From the NCBI RefSeq assembly GCF_050789285.1, contig NZ_JBOUVX010000004.1, forward strand, positions 310,001-374,000: a DNA stretch of 64,000 nucleotides, in the 5' to 3' direction. A program made the translations under genes and the position numbers. Shown piece after piece: positions 33,829 through 42,608 of the stretch (within the stretch, counting starts at the first letter, position 1; each line of letters begins with the position of its first letter). The notes under the pieces are model-generated. The model was not told where the DNA came from. It searched no databases and saw only the letters and a list, made by a program, of their open reading frames with translations. Source of the stretch: CAVPWP01 sp050789285 (lineage in GTDB: Bacteria; Pseudomonadota; Alphaproteobacteria; Rhodobacterales; Rhodobacteraceae).

Positions 33829-36260
33829 GCCCGGATGCGGTCGCCCTTCGGATCAAGGAAGGGCGGCGTGCCCAGGACCGCGGGCACCGTCTCGCCCGCC
33901 ACCACAAGTTCGTAGCGCCCGCCGGCCAGCCAGTCGTCGGTCACCCCCGCGGGGTTCCGCACGTAGCCGTAGCCGATGCCCTGCCCAAGCGTGTAGCCGT
34001 ACCCCCCCGAAGTCAGGTAGCCGACAGGCGCGCCGTCCCGCAGGATCGTCTCGCGCCCCAGAAGCACGGCGTCACCGTCGGTGAGGAATCCGACAAAGCG
34101 CTTCTTCAGGGGTCTGCCCGACATCACCTCGAGCGCGTCGCGGCCAAGGAAGGGGCGGTTCGACCTCATCTTGACCGCCCAGCCCAGCCCCGCTTCGAAC
34201 GGTGTGTCGTTCGGCGTGATGTCGGACGACCACGCCCGATACCCCTTCTCGAGGCGCAGCGACTCGAGCGCGCGGTAGCCGACCGGGCGCAGACCCGCCC
34301 CTGCCCCGGCCTCCATCAGCGCATCGAAGACGCGCCCCGTGGCCTGCAGCGGCACGTGAAGCTCCCACCCCAGTTCGCCCACATAGGTCACGCGCAAGGC
34401 CCGCGTCTTTGCCCCGGCGATGTCGATTTCGCGCACGTGGCCGAAGGGGAAGGCGGCGTTCGACACGTCGGCGTCGGTGACGGCCGACAGCACCGCGCGG
34501 GCGCTTGGCCCCATCAGCGACAGCGTGCCCCAGGCTTCGGTCACATCCTCAAGCCGCACGTCGCCCGGCGGCAGGTGGTCGACGATCCAGCCAAGGTCAT
34601 GGGTGCGAAAGCCTGTTCCCGTGACGATGTAGAACCGGTCCTCGGCGATCCGGGCCACGGTGAGGTCCGCCTCGATCCCGCCCCGGCTGTTGAGAAGCTG
34701 GGTATAGGTCAGCCGGCCCACGGGCTTGGTCACGTCACCCGCGCAGATCCAGTCAAGCGCGGCGCCCGCGTCGCGCCCGGTCACCTCGTATTTCGCGAAG
34801 GACGACTGGTCGAAAAGGCCGACCGCGCTGCGGACAAGGGCGTGTTCCTCGCCCACCGGACCGAACCAGTTCTGCCGTCCCATCGAATAGATGTCCCGCG
34901 CCTCGATGCCGGCGGGCGCGAACCAGTTCGGGCGCTCCCAGCCAAGCTTCGATCCGAAGACCGCGCGATGCGCCGTGAGCCGATCGTAAAGCGGCGAGAC
35001 GATGCGCGGACGGCCGCTTTCCATCTCTTCATGCGGAAAGGCGACGGTGTAGTGCTTGCCATAGGCCTCGCAGGTGCGTTCGCAGACCCAGTGGCGGTCG
35101 CGGTGAAGGCTTGAGAAGCGGCGGATGTCGACGACCCAGAGGTCCATGGGCGCCTCGCCGGCCATCACCCAGTCCGCCAGCACCCAGCCCGCGCCGCCGC
35201 CCGAGGCGATGCCGAAGGCATTGAAGCCCGCGCCGACATACATGTTCGTGCATTCCGCCGCGCGGCCAAGGATGAAGTTGCCGTCGGGCGTGAAGCTTTC
35301 CGGCCCGTTGATCATCTGCTTCACGCCGGCTTCGGCCAAGGACGGCACCCGGGCGATCGCCTGCTCCATGTGCTGGGCGAAGTGGTCCCAGTCGTCGTCG
35401 AAAAGCCGGAACTCCCAGTCGTCCGGCACGTCGCCGGTGGTCCAGGGCTGGGGGTCGGGCTCGTAGCCGCCCATGACGAGGCCGCCGACCTCTTCCTTGA
35501 AGTAGGTGCGCCTGTCCGGGTCGCGGATCGTCGGCGCGTCGGTCGACAGGCCCGGCAGCGCCTCGGTGATGATGTACTGGTGCTTGATCGGTTGTAGCGG
35601 GACCTCGATCCCCGCCATGGCGCCCACCTGCCGCGCCCATTGCCCGGCACAGTTGACGACCTTGTCGCACTGCACCGCGCCTGCGGTCGTCTCGACCGCG
35701 ACGATCCGGCCGCCGTCCATGCGGAAGCCGGTGACGCGAACGCCCTCGACAAGCTTCGCCCCATGCATCCGCGCCCCCTTGGCAAGCGAGCGGGTGATGT
35801 CCGACGGGCTGGCCTGACCGTCCGTCGGCAGCCAGCTTGCGCCGACAAGGTCCGAGGTCTCCATCAGGGGCCACATCCGCTTGACCTCATCCGGCGAGAT
35901 CAGATGCATCTCCATCCCGAAGCTGCGCGCCGTCGTGGCAAGTCGGCGGAACTCGGTCCAGCGATCGGGCGTGGTCGCCAGCCGCAGGCATCCCGTCATC
36001 TTCCAGCCGGTTTCGAGGCCCGTCTCTTCGGCAAGCCGCTTGTAGAGATCGACCGAGTACTTGAGCACCTGCGTGATCGACGCGGATGAGCGCAACTGCC
36101 CGACAAGCCCCGCCGCGTGCCAGGTCGAGCCCGAGGTGAGCTGAACCTGTTCGAGCAGAAGGACGTCCGCCTTGTGGTCGCGCGCAAGGTGATAGGCGGT
36201 CGAACAGCCGATGATGCCGCCGCCGATGACGACGATCTGGGCGCGATCCGGAAGGTTCAT
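33825..36260 (-). CDS. Dimethylglycine/sarcosine dehydrogenase-like flavoprotein (DAO + GcvT fusion)
   Basis: An 811-residue FAD enzyme expected to demethylate dimethylglycine or a related N-methyl amine, passing one-carbon units to tetrahydrofolate. Residues 8-365 are the DAO domain (VVIGGGIIGCSTAYHLA); H48 in GSTWHAAGL is the usual covalent FAD site. A middle FAO_M segment follows (residues 370-425). Residues 430-800 are GcvT-type folate-binding domains (FDQSSFAKYEVTGRDA, YVGELGWELHVPL, LRLEKGYRAW). No signal peptide. It is the last gene of the betaine-type ABC operon and overlaps the kinase-like gene upstream by four bases. Exact substrate is unresolved. Confidence 0.92.
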   Translation of the reverse strand: MNLPDRAQIVVIGGGIIGCSTAYHLARDHKADVLLLEQVQLTSGSTWHAAGLVGQLRSSASITQVLKYSVDLYKRLAEETGLETGWKMTGCLRLATTPDRWTEFRRLATTARSFGMEMHLISPDEVKRMWPLMETSDLVGASWLPTDGQASPSDITRSLAKGARMHGAKLVEGVRVTGFRMDGGRIVAVETTAGAVQCDKVVNCAGQWARQVGAMAGIEVPLQPIKHQYIITEALPGLSTDAPTIRDPDRRTYFKEEVGGLVMGGYEPDPQPWTTGDVPDDWEFRLFDDDWDHFAQHMEQAIARVPSLAEAGVKQMINGPESFTPDGNFILGRAAECTNMYVGAGFNAFGIASGGGAGWVLADWVMAGEAPMDLWVVDIRRFSSLHRDRHWVCERTCEAYGKHYTVAFPHEEMESGRPRIVSPLYDRLTAHRAVFGSKLGWERPNWFAPAGIEARDIYSMGRQNWFGPVGEEHALVRSAVGLFDQSSFAKYEVTGRDAGAALDWICAGDVTKPVGRLTYTQLLNSRGGIEADLTVARIAEDRFYIVTGTGFRTHDLGWIVDHLPPGDVRLEDVTEAWGTLSLMGPSARAVLSAVTDADVSNAAFPFGHVREIDIAGAKTRALRVTYVGELGWELHVPLQATGRVFDALMEAGAGAGLRPVGYRALESLRLEKGYRAWSSDITPNDTPFEAGLGWAVKMRSNRPFLGRDALEVMSGRPLKKRFVGFLTDGDAVLLGRETILRDGAPVGYLTSGGYGYTLGQGIGYGYVRNPAGVTDDWLAGGRYELVVAGETVPAVLGTPPFLDPKGDRIRA

Positions 36261-37132
36261 TCAGTTCCCCATCTGCTGCGGTAGGCGGCAAGTGCTGCAT
36301 CAAGCCGCGCGCGGTTTTCGGCGGCGTAGGCCATGTAGTCGACGCCCGGCGCCGACAGGGTGAGGTCGGACACGTAGGCCCAGAGCGTCTCGCGCAGGAG
36401 CGACACCACCTGCATGGCGTCGAAGGCGCGGAATAGGGCCGGGTCCGGCGTCGCCCCGAAGTAGGTGGCCAGCAACGCCTCGGCCGCGTCGGGCGGCATC
36501 TCGGCGTTCGACGCGGCCCCGGCAAGGTCGAAAAGGGCCGTTCCGAAGCCCGCGTATTCATAGTCGATCAGCCAGAGCCGCTTTCCGTCATCGAGGATGT
36601 TCGCTGGCAAAAGGTCGTGGTGCCCGAAGACGATGGGCAGCGGGACCTGCGCGCGCTCCATTTCGTCCGAAAGCGGAAGGAACTCGCCCGTCACGCCGTC
36701 ATGTGGGGTCCCGCGCAGGGTGCGCGCATAGTCGCGAACGACGTGAAAGGGCCAGAACAGGAACGCCGCGCCCGAGATCTCGGCGCCCATCCGGCGGTGG
36801 AAGGCGGACAGAAGCCGCGCGACGCGCTCGGGGTCCGTGCGAAGATCCTCGGCCCCCCACGTGCGCGCGCCGATGAAGGCGGTGACCATGACACCCGGCG
36901 CGGCGAAGTGCACCTCCGGTCCGAAGCCCGCCCTGTGCGCGGCCCGCGCCGTCATCACTTCGCGCGCGCGGTCGACATGGTGGAAGGGATAGTCGCGCCC
37001 AAGGCGCACGACATGGGTGCCCGCGTCATCGGCGACCTTCCAGATCTCGTTCGACAGCCCGCCGGACAGCCGCTCGCCCGAAGGCGTCCCGTGCCAGCAG
37101 GGAAGGTCGGCGACTGCGTCAGGCAGCGTCAT
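36257..37132 (-). CDS. APH/choline-kinase-like phosphotransferase (operon copy)
   Basis: A 291-residue kinase-fold protein: GGLSNEIWKVADDAGTHVVRLG, catalytic FGHHDLLPANILDDGK and LWLIDYEYAGFGTALFDLAG. It is related in fold to the gene at 32227 but clearly diverged. ATG 37132 is chosen because the upstream extension (MALPTEPR) lies within the permease gene. It overlaps the permease 3' end by 14 bases and the flavoprotein by four, so it is certainly part of the operon. It may phosphorylate choline or another amino-alcohol taken up by the transporter. Confidence 0.9.
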   Translation of the reverse strand: MTLPDAVADLPCWHGTPSGERLSGGLSNEIWKVADDAGTHVVRLGRDYPFHHVDRAREVMTARAAHRAGFGPEVHFAAPGVMVTAFIGARTWGAEDLRTDPERVARLLSAFHRRMGAEISGAAFLFWPFHVVRDYARTLRGTPHDGVTGEFLPLSDEMERAQVPLPIVFGHHDLLPANILDDGKRLWLIDYEYAGFGTALFDLAGAASNAEMPPDAAEALLATYFGATPDPALFRAFDAMQVVSLLRETLWAYVSDLTLSAPGVDYMAYAAENRARLDAALAAYRSRWGTE

Positions 37133-39125
37133 GCGCGGCTCCGTCGGTAAGGCCAAGCCTTGCGCGCGACCGCGACGCGGCGGCGTGGATCAGGCGGTCG
37201 GCGATGATCGCGATGAAGGCGACGCAAAGACCGGCGACCAGCCCGCGCCCCGCGTCCGCCTTGGTCAGGGCGATGTACACCTCCTGCCCAAGATCGCGCG
37301 TGCCGACGAGGGCGGTGATGACCAGCATCGACAGCGCGAACATGATCGTCTGGTTCAGGCCCAGCAGGATCTCGGGCAGGGCAAGACGCAGGCGAATGCG
37401 GGTCAGGATCTGCCAGGGCGTGCAGCCCATGGCCCTGCCCGCCTCGATCAGCGCGGGCTCGACGCCGCGCAGACCAAGGACGGTATAGCGGATGGCGGGC
37501 GCAAGCGCGAAGGCCACGATGGCGATCATCGCCGTGAAGTCGCCCACCCTGAACAGCATCACCGCTGGCATCAGATAAACGAAGGCCGGCAGCGTCTGGA
37601 GGGTGTCGATGATGACCCGCACCCAGGCCCATAGCCGGTCGCGTTCGGCCACGAGGATGCCGATGGGCAGGCCGATCAGCATGGCGATCACCACCGAGAT
37701 GCCGCACAGATAGACGGTGGTCATGGCCTCTTCCCACAGCCCGGTCGAGGCGACCAGCACGGTGAGGCCCCCGGTCAGAAGCGCAAGCCGCGGACCGCCA
37801 AGCCGCCAGCCGGCCAGCGCGAGAAGCCCCGCAACGCCAAGCCAGGGAAGGCTCATCAGAAAACGCTTCACCGGGACAAGGACGTTCAGGAGCACCGCGT
37901 TCTTCACCGCTTCGATCGTGTCGAAGTGATTGACGTTGATGTATGCCACCACGTCGGACCAAAAGGTGCCGGTCGAAAGCTCCCATGCCTCGGGAAAGGT
38001 CTGGACCGCGGGCACAAGAAGGCCCGCGACGGTGGCAAGGACAAGCACCGCCAGCGCCGCCACAAGGAAGGGATTGCGCGCGACGAAGCCCGCACTGGTC
38101 ACGGGGGCGGGGCGCCGCCGCGCCGCCGCCTGGCTGAGCCGGTCAAGCGCGATGGCAAGCGCGACGATCGCGAGGCCCGCCTCGAGTCCCGCGCCGAAGT
38201 CGAGCCGCCTGAGCGCGGACAGAACGTCGAAACCCAGCCCGCCCGCGCCGATCATCGAGGCGATGATGACCATGTTGAGCGACAGCATGATGACCTGGTT
38301 GACCCCCACCATCAGCGCCTCCTGCGCCGAAGGCACCATGACCTGCCAGGTCATCTGCCGGCGCGTGCAGCCGATCATCCGGCCAAGGTCGACGATCTCG
38401 TCCGGGACCCGGCGCAGCGCAAGCATCGTGATCCGCGTCATCGGGGGCATGGCGTAGATCAGGGTCGCGATCATCGCCGATGTCGGGCCGAAACCGAAGA
38501 GGATCAGGATCGGCACAAGGTAGGCGAAGATGGGGATCGTCTGCATCAGGTCGAGAAGCGGCACGATCGCCCGTCCGAATCCCGGCCAACGGTGCCCTGC
38601 GATCCCAAGAAGAAGGCCCCCGCCCACCCCCAGCGGCACCGCCACCAGGATCGAGGCGAGCGTGAGCATCGCGCTTGTCCACTGGCCGAAGACCGCGATG
38701 AAGACGAAGGCCCCGCCTGCCAGCGCCGCAAGCGGCACGCCGCCCAGCGCGAACCCCAGAAGCGCCACCAGCACCGTCACGCCAAGCCAGCCGACCGGTG
38801 GAACGCCGACGCCGAAGACGCTGCCCCCGCCTGACAGCAGGCCCAGCGCGATCTGATAGGGAACGTCAATGATGGCCGACAGGAACCGCGTCAGGTCCCG
38901 GAAGGTGAAAAGGCCGAAATGCGCATCGTCCGTCAGCCAGTCGAGGAACCCGCTGATCCACGCGGCGAAGGGCGGCCGCCACGCCCGGGGCATCTCGAAG
39001 GCCCAGGGCAGGGCATCGCCCCCCCAAAGCCAGAGCGCGGCGGCAAGAGTGGTCGCACAGGCCCAAAGCAGAACGCCCGGCCGCAGGCCGAAGACCGGGG
39101 GAACGGGCAGGGTCGCGGTCGCCAT
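37119..39125 (-). CDS. Glycine-betaine/TMAO-type ABC transporter permease, fused double domain
   Basis: A 668-residue inner-membrane protein made of two ProW-like permease halves in one chain. Each half has an EAA-type coupling loop: VDLGRMIGCTRRQMTWQVMVP near residue 240 and IEAGRAMGCTPWQILTRIRL near residue 585. About twelve or more helices are predicted. A double permease partnered with one ATPase and one binding protein resembles the roseobacter TMAO transporter component TmoW, but substrate cannot be read from sequence. It lies four bases after the ATPase gene and overlaps the kinase gene. Confidence 0.92.
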   Translation of the reverse strand: MATATLPVPPVFGLRPGVLLWACATTLAAALWLWGGDALPWAFEMPRAWRPPFAAWISGFLDWLTDDAHFGLFTFRDLTRFLSAIIDVPYQIALGLLSGGGSVFGVGVPPVGWLGVTVLVALLGFALGGVPLAALAGGAFVFIAVFGQWTSAMLTLASILVAVPLGVGGGLLLGIAGHRWPGFGRAIVPLLDLMQTIPIFAYLVPILILFGFGPTSAMIATLIYAMPPMTRITMLALRRVPDEIVDLGRMIGCTRRQMTWQVMVPSAQEALMVGVNQVIMLSLNMVIIASMIGAGGLGFDVLSALRRLDFGAGLEAGLAIVALAIALDRLSQAAARRRPAPVTSAGFVARNPFLVAALAVLVLATVAGLLVPAVQTFPEAWELSTGTFWSDVVAYINVNHFDTIEAVKNAVLLNVLVPVKRFLMSLPWLGVAGLLALAGWRLGGPRLALLTGGLTVLVASTGLWEEAMTTVYLCGISVVIAMLIGLPIGILVAERDRLWAWVRVIIDTLQTLPAFVYLMPAVMLFRVGDFTAMIAIVAFALAPAIRYTVLGLRGVEPALIEAGRAMGCTPWQILTRIRLRLALPEILLGLNQTIMFALSMLVITALVGTRDLGQEVYIALTKADAGRGLVAGLCVAFIAIIADRLIHAAASRSRARLGLTDGAAHDAA

Positions 39126-39129
39126 CGTC

Positions 39130-40149
39130 CTAGCCCCCGAGCATCAGATCAACCACGGTCGCGCGGTCGAGCTGCCCCACGACGCGCCCTGCGGCATCGA
39201 TCACGGCGACGGCCTCGGTCCCGTCGCGGAACAGCGGCGCAGCCTCGGCCACCGAGGTGCGCGCGGCGATGCACGGCCGCTCCGCCACGCCGTTTGCGGG
39301 CGACATCACGCTGCCGGCCTTCACGACCTTGGAACGCGCGACCGCGCGCGTGAATTCGCGGACATAGTCCGTGGCCGGATTCAGGACGAGATCCTCGGGC
39401 GTACCCGCCTGCACCACGGCGCCGTCCTTCATGATGGCGATGCGATCGGCCAGCCGGATCGCCTCGTCGAAGTCGTGGGTGATGAAGACGATGGTCTTCT
39501 TCAGGACCGACTGCAGGCGAATGAACTCGTCCTGCATCTCGCGCCGGATCAACGGGTCGAGCGCCGAGAAGGGTTCGTCGAGAAACCAAAGCTCGGGATC
39601 CGCCGCCAGCGACCGCGCGATGCCCACCCGCTGCTGCTGGCCCCCGGAAAGCTGGCGCGGGAAGGCATCCTCGCGGCCCGAAAGGCCCACAAGGCCGATC
39701 ATCCGCGCGGCCCGCTCTTCGCGTTCGGCGCGGGCCATGCCCTGGACTTCAAGGGGGAAGGCCACGTTCTGCAGGACCGTCATGTGCGGCAGAAGCGCGA
39801 AATGCTGGAAGACCATGCCCATCTTGTGCCGACGCAGGGCGATCATCTCGGCATCCGAGGCCGCAAGCAGGTTCCGGTCGTGGAACAGGATCTCGCCCGC
39901 GGTCGGTTCGATCAGGCGGGACAGGCAGCGGACCAGCGTCGACTTGCCCGATCCCGACAGCCCCATGATGACGAAGATCTCGCCTTCATGGACGGTCAGG
40001 TCGACCTTGCGAACGGCCGGAACCAGACCCGCGGCGACAAGCGTCTCGGGGTCGGCGTCGGGGCCAAGGCGCCGTAGCATTTCGGCCGCATGTGGGCCGA
40101 ACAGCTTCCAGACGCCCCGGCAGACGAGTTTCGGTTCCGTCGTCGTCAT
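39130..40149 (-). CDS. Glycine-betaine/proline-type ABC transporter ATPase
   Basis: A 339-residue ProV-like ATPase. Walker A is GLSGSGKST, the signature is LSGGQQQRV and Walker B is LWFLDEPFSALD. The ProV-type N-terminal segment (KLFGPHAAEMLRRL) precedes the core. After residue 270 it carries CBS-like sequence (SVMSPANGV, EAVAVIDAAGRVVGQLDR), which in relatives senses ionic strength or nucleotides. It sits between binding protein and permease genes. Cytoplasmic, energising uptake through the fused permease. Confidence 0.95.
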   Translation of the reverse strand: MTTTEPKLVCRGVWKLFGPHAAEMLRRLGPDADPETLVAAGLVPAVRKVDLTVHEGEIFVIMGLSGSGKSTLVRCLSRLIEPTAGEILFHDRNLLAASDAEMIALRRHKMGMVFQHFALLPHMTVLQNVAFPLEVQGMARAEREERAARMIGLVGLSGREDAFPRQLSGGQQQRVGIARSLAADPELWFLDEPFSALDPLIRREMQDEFIRLQSVLKKTIVFITHDFDEAIRLADRIAIMKDGAVVQAGTPEDLVLNPATDYVREFTRAVARSKVVKAGSVMSPANGVAERPCIAARTSVAEAAPLFRDGTEAVAVIDAAGRVVGQLDRATVVDLMLGG

Positions 40150-40197
40150 CTCGCGGTCCGCGGGGGCGCCTTCAGGCGCCCCGGCCGACTGTGCGTG

Positions 40198-41139
40198 TCA
40201 CTGGATCCAGGCCTGCCACGTCGCCTCGTTCGCTGCCATCCAGTCGGCCACCACCTGCTCGACCGTCTTTCCGTTCAGGTCGACCTCGGTGATCATCGCG
40301 CCCATGTCGTCGTTGTCGATGGTGAACGCCTCGATGGCCGAATAGGCCCCCGGCCACTTGTCCTTCACGCCCGACCACGCGACCTTCCAGATGTCGCCGA
40401 ACGGCTTGCCGCAGTCATAGGCGAGGTCCGGGTTGGACCCCCAGGCGGGATCGGCATAGCACTCGGCGGTGTATTGGGGGAACTCGACCCACTCGCCCTC
40501 GTATTTCGCAGGCGCCCAATGCGGGGCATAGACCCAAAGCAGGACAGGCGCCTGCCGCTGAATCGCGCTTTCGAGTTCGGCGAAGAGCGCGGCGTCGGTC
40601 CCGGCGTGGATGACCTCGAACGGCAGGTCAAGCGCTTCGACCCGCTCTTCGTCGAAGCCGCCCCAGGTGACCGGGCCGCCAAGGTAACGTCCCTTCGGAA
40701 GCGTCTCGGCCGTGCCGAAGGCCTCGGCGCAGGCCGGATCCTTGAGCGCCTCCCAGTTCGGCAGGCCCGGGCAGGCCTCTTTCATGTAGATCGGATACCA
40801 CCACTCTTCCTTGGCCTGCATGCCCGTGGGGCCGACGTTGACAACGTTGCCGGTCGCGATGGCCGCGTCCATCGCCTCGCGGCCCGTCGTCTCCCAGATC
40901 TCCATGGCGACGTCGAGATCGCCGGTCTCGAGCCCGGCGAACTGGGCAAGGTAGTCCGCTTGCAGATACTCGACGTTGTACCCCGCCGCCTTCAACACCT
41001 CGCCCATGAGCTGGGTGGTGATGAGCTGGCCGGTCCAGTCGTGCAAGGTCAGCTTGATCGGATCGGTCGATTCCTGCGCGATGGCAGACGTGCCGGCCAG
41101 AAGCGCCAGCGTAATCGCGGAAAGCCGTCTTTTGGTCAT
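40198..41139 (-). CDS. Glycine-betaine/choline/TMAO-type ABC transporter substrate-binding protein
   Basis: A 313-residue periplasmic binding protein of the OpuAC family, with signal peptide (residues 1-21, LALLAGTSAIAQ). Aromatic residues expected to cage a trimethylammonium group include LHDWTGQ, AKEEWWYPIYM, PVTWGGFDEE and VYAPHWAPA. It is the first gene of a five-gene operon (binding protein, ATPase, permease, kinase, flavoprotein). A TTGACA at 41257-41252 on the minus strand is a possible -35 with a poor -10, suggesting regulated expression. A divergent DeoR regulator lies 181 bases away. Confidence 0.93.
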   Translation of the reverse strand: MTKRRLSAITLALLAGTSAIAQESTDPIKLTLHDWTGQLITTQLMGEVLKAAGYNVEYLQADYLAQFAGLETGDLDVAMEIWETTGREAMDAAIATGNVVNVGPTGMQAKEEWWYPIYMKEACPGLPNWEALKDPACAEAFGTAETLPKGRYLGGPVTWGGFDEERVEALDLPFEVIHAGTDAALFAELESAIQRQAPVLLWVYAPHWAPAKYEGEWVEFPQYTAECYADPAWGSNPDLAYDCGKPFGDIWKVAWSGVKDKWPGAYSAIEAFTIDNDDMGAMITEVDLNGKTVEQVVADWMAANEATWQAWIQ

Positions 41140-41291
41140 GTGAATGCACCCCCTGCTGGGTCTTGAGTCTCCGGGAGTGGCTTGTGCCCGGCGCGCCCCG
41201 GATGCAGCGCCAAGCCGATGCTGGCCAAGTGAACCGCGCGGCGAAGCAGGCTGTCAATTGCCATGTGTGGGATTTTGTGGTTTTTCGGCCC

Positions 41292-41305
41292 GTATCTGTT
41301 GATAC
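41292..41305. promoter_or_regulatory. Inverted repeat in the SBP/DeoR divergent spacer
   Basis: GTATC-TGTT-GATAC, 15 bases before the regulator's ATG. DeoR-family proteins bind short palindromes close to their own promoters, so this is a plausible operator for both divergent units. Only five base pairs per arm, so chance is possible. Confidence 0.35.
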
Positions 41306-41320
41306 ATCGCCCGAGGCGCA

Positions 41321-42103
41321 ATGGACCGCCTGTCAAAGCGGCATGGCCGCATCCTCGAAATCCTGGGCCGCGAAGGCACCGTGACGATCGCCGAACTGGC
41401 CGGGCGACTCGAAGTCTCGGCCGAGACCGTGCGGCGCGACGTGCGCCCGCTTGCGGATCGCGGGACGCTGGTGCGGATGCACGGCGCGGTCGGCCTTGCC
41501 GGCAGCGCGGGAGAGGCCCCGTTCCAGCGCCGAATGGGCGAAAACGCCACGGCCAAGCAGCGCATCGCCCGATCGGCCGCCGCGCTTGTCAGAAACGGCG
41601 ACAGCCTTGCGCTCGACACCGGCACGACGACCAGTTTCCTCGCACGTGCGCTGACCCGCCATGAACGGCTTGAGATCGTGACGAACTCGACCGACATCGC
41701 GCGGACGCTTGCGGGGCGAAACGGCAACCGGGTGCACCTTCTCGGCGGCCGCTTCGGCGCGGATTCGGGCGCCCTCCTAGGCCCGGACACGGTCGAGGCG
41801 ATGCAGAAGTTCCGTGTGGACCACGCCGTCATCTCGGCCGGCGCGATCTCGTCGGACGGCGTGATGGACTACGACCCCGACGAGGCCGCCTTCGCCCGTG
41901 CGGTACTGGCAAGCGGCCGGAGACGGGTCGTCGTCTGCGACAGCAGCAAGTTCTGTCGCTCCGCGCTGGTCCGCGTCTGCCCGCTGGCCGGGATCGAGAT
42001 CTTGGTCACAGAAGTCGCACCCGTCGAGGCGCTTGCCGCAGCGCTGGCCGAAGCGAAGGTCGCGGTCACGATTGCGCAGGCCAGACCGGCGGCCGCAGAA
42101 TAG
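41321..42103 (+). CDS. DeoR/GlpR family transcriptional regulator
   Basis: A 260-residue repressor-type protein. The N-terminal helix-turn-helix is RLSKRHGRILEILGREGTVTIAELAGRLEVSAETVRRDV, the standard DeoR signature. The C-terminal sugar-phosphate-sensing domain shows LALDTGTTTSFLAR, LEIVTNSTDIARTL, VHLLGGRFGADSGALLG and VVVCDSSKFCRSALVRVCPL. It is divergent from the ABC operon and probably represses it; the ligand in this family is usually a phosphorylated metabolite, which may connect with the kinase-like genes. Confidence 0.93.
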   Translation: MDRLSKRHGRILEILGREGTVTIAELAGRLEVSAETVRRDVRPLADRGTLVRMHGAVGLAGSAGEAPFQRRMGENATAKQRIARSAAALVRNGDSLALDTGTTTSFLARALTRHERLEIVTNSTDIARTLAGRNGNRVHLLGGRFGADSGALLGPDTVEAMQKFRVDHAVISAGAISSDGVMDYDPDEAAFARAVLASGRRRVVVCDSSKFCRSALVRVCPLAGIEILVTEVAPVEALAAALAEAKVAVTIAQARPAAAE

Positions 42104-42595
42104 GGGCGCCGGCTATCCCGCAGCCCCGCGCCGATCGGGCGGCCGACTGCGGCCTTCCACGTTGTTTCCCATGGCTGAACCTGCACTGTGAACCGGGGCC
42201 GCCCTTCATGAGGGCTTGGGCTTCGGGGATCCAGCGCGCGCCTGTGAACCACAGGCGGGCGGAATTCCTTTTCCGGTTCCCTTGGACACAGGACGGATAT
42301 CGCGTCGCCACGCCGGTGCCGGCGTTTTGCAAAGCCGGACTGCACCAAGACTTCTGCGCGGTCTGCCGTGGGGACTTTGCTGCCGCGTGACCCTCGTCCG
42401 GCTGCGGCCGTCGGGCTTTGGGATCAAGGGAATGACGGGCTTTCCCGTCCGGATCGGGCCCGGACAGGCCCTTCGCCCATTCCGGCTTTGGACCCGAAGT
42501 TTGCGCGAGTGAAGTTTTTTTGCCTATTCTGGGGCGGGCGCCTTGAGGCGCAAGGCGGTGGGGGTTAGGTCGTCGGAAGGCATCGGAGAAAGCAG
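42104..42595. other. 492-base intergenic region with hairpins and repeat-like sequence
   Basis: No gene is supported: frames cross it on both strands, but the products are low-complexity. Hairpins include GACGGG-CTTT-CCCGTC (42434-42449), TCCGG/CCGGA next to it and GCGCC-TTGA-GGCGC (42538-42551). Two stretches, gggcttcggggatccag (42218-42234) and gggctttgggatcaag (42413-42428), look like copies of one short repeat and recall dispersed intergenic repeats of alphaproteobacteria. A T-rich TTTTTTTGCCTATTCT (42515-42530) may be part of the LacI gene promoter. Confidence 0.45.
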
Positions 42596-42608
42596 TTGTC
42601 TGAGACAA
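42596..42608. promoter_or_regulatory. Palindrome overlapping the LacI-gene start codon
   Basis: TTGTCT-G-AGACAA, a perfect 13-bp odd palindrome whose first three bases are the proposed TTG start codon. A regulator bound here would block its own transcription or initiation. Evidence is symmetry and position only. Confidence 0.4.

Noticed and set aside
32227..42103. A complete TMAO degradation locus
   Set aside because: The transporter is similar in layout, but neither a flavin monooxygenase (Tmm-like) nor a TMAO demethylase (Tdm-like) is encoded; the large flavoprotein is of the DAO+GcvT type.
42066..42608. A 180-codon minus-strand frame in the DeoR-LacI spacer
   Set aside because: Low-complexity product, overlaps both flanking genes and their promoters; no ribosome-binding site or family.
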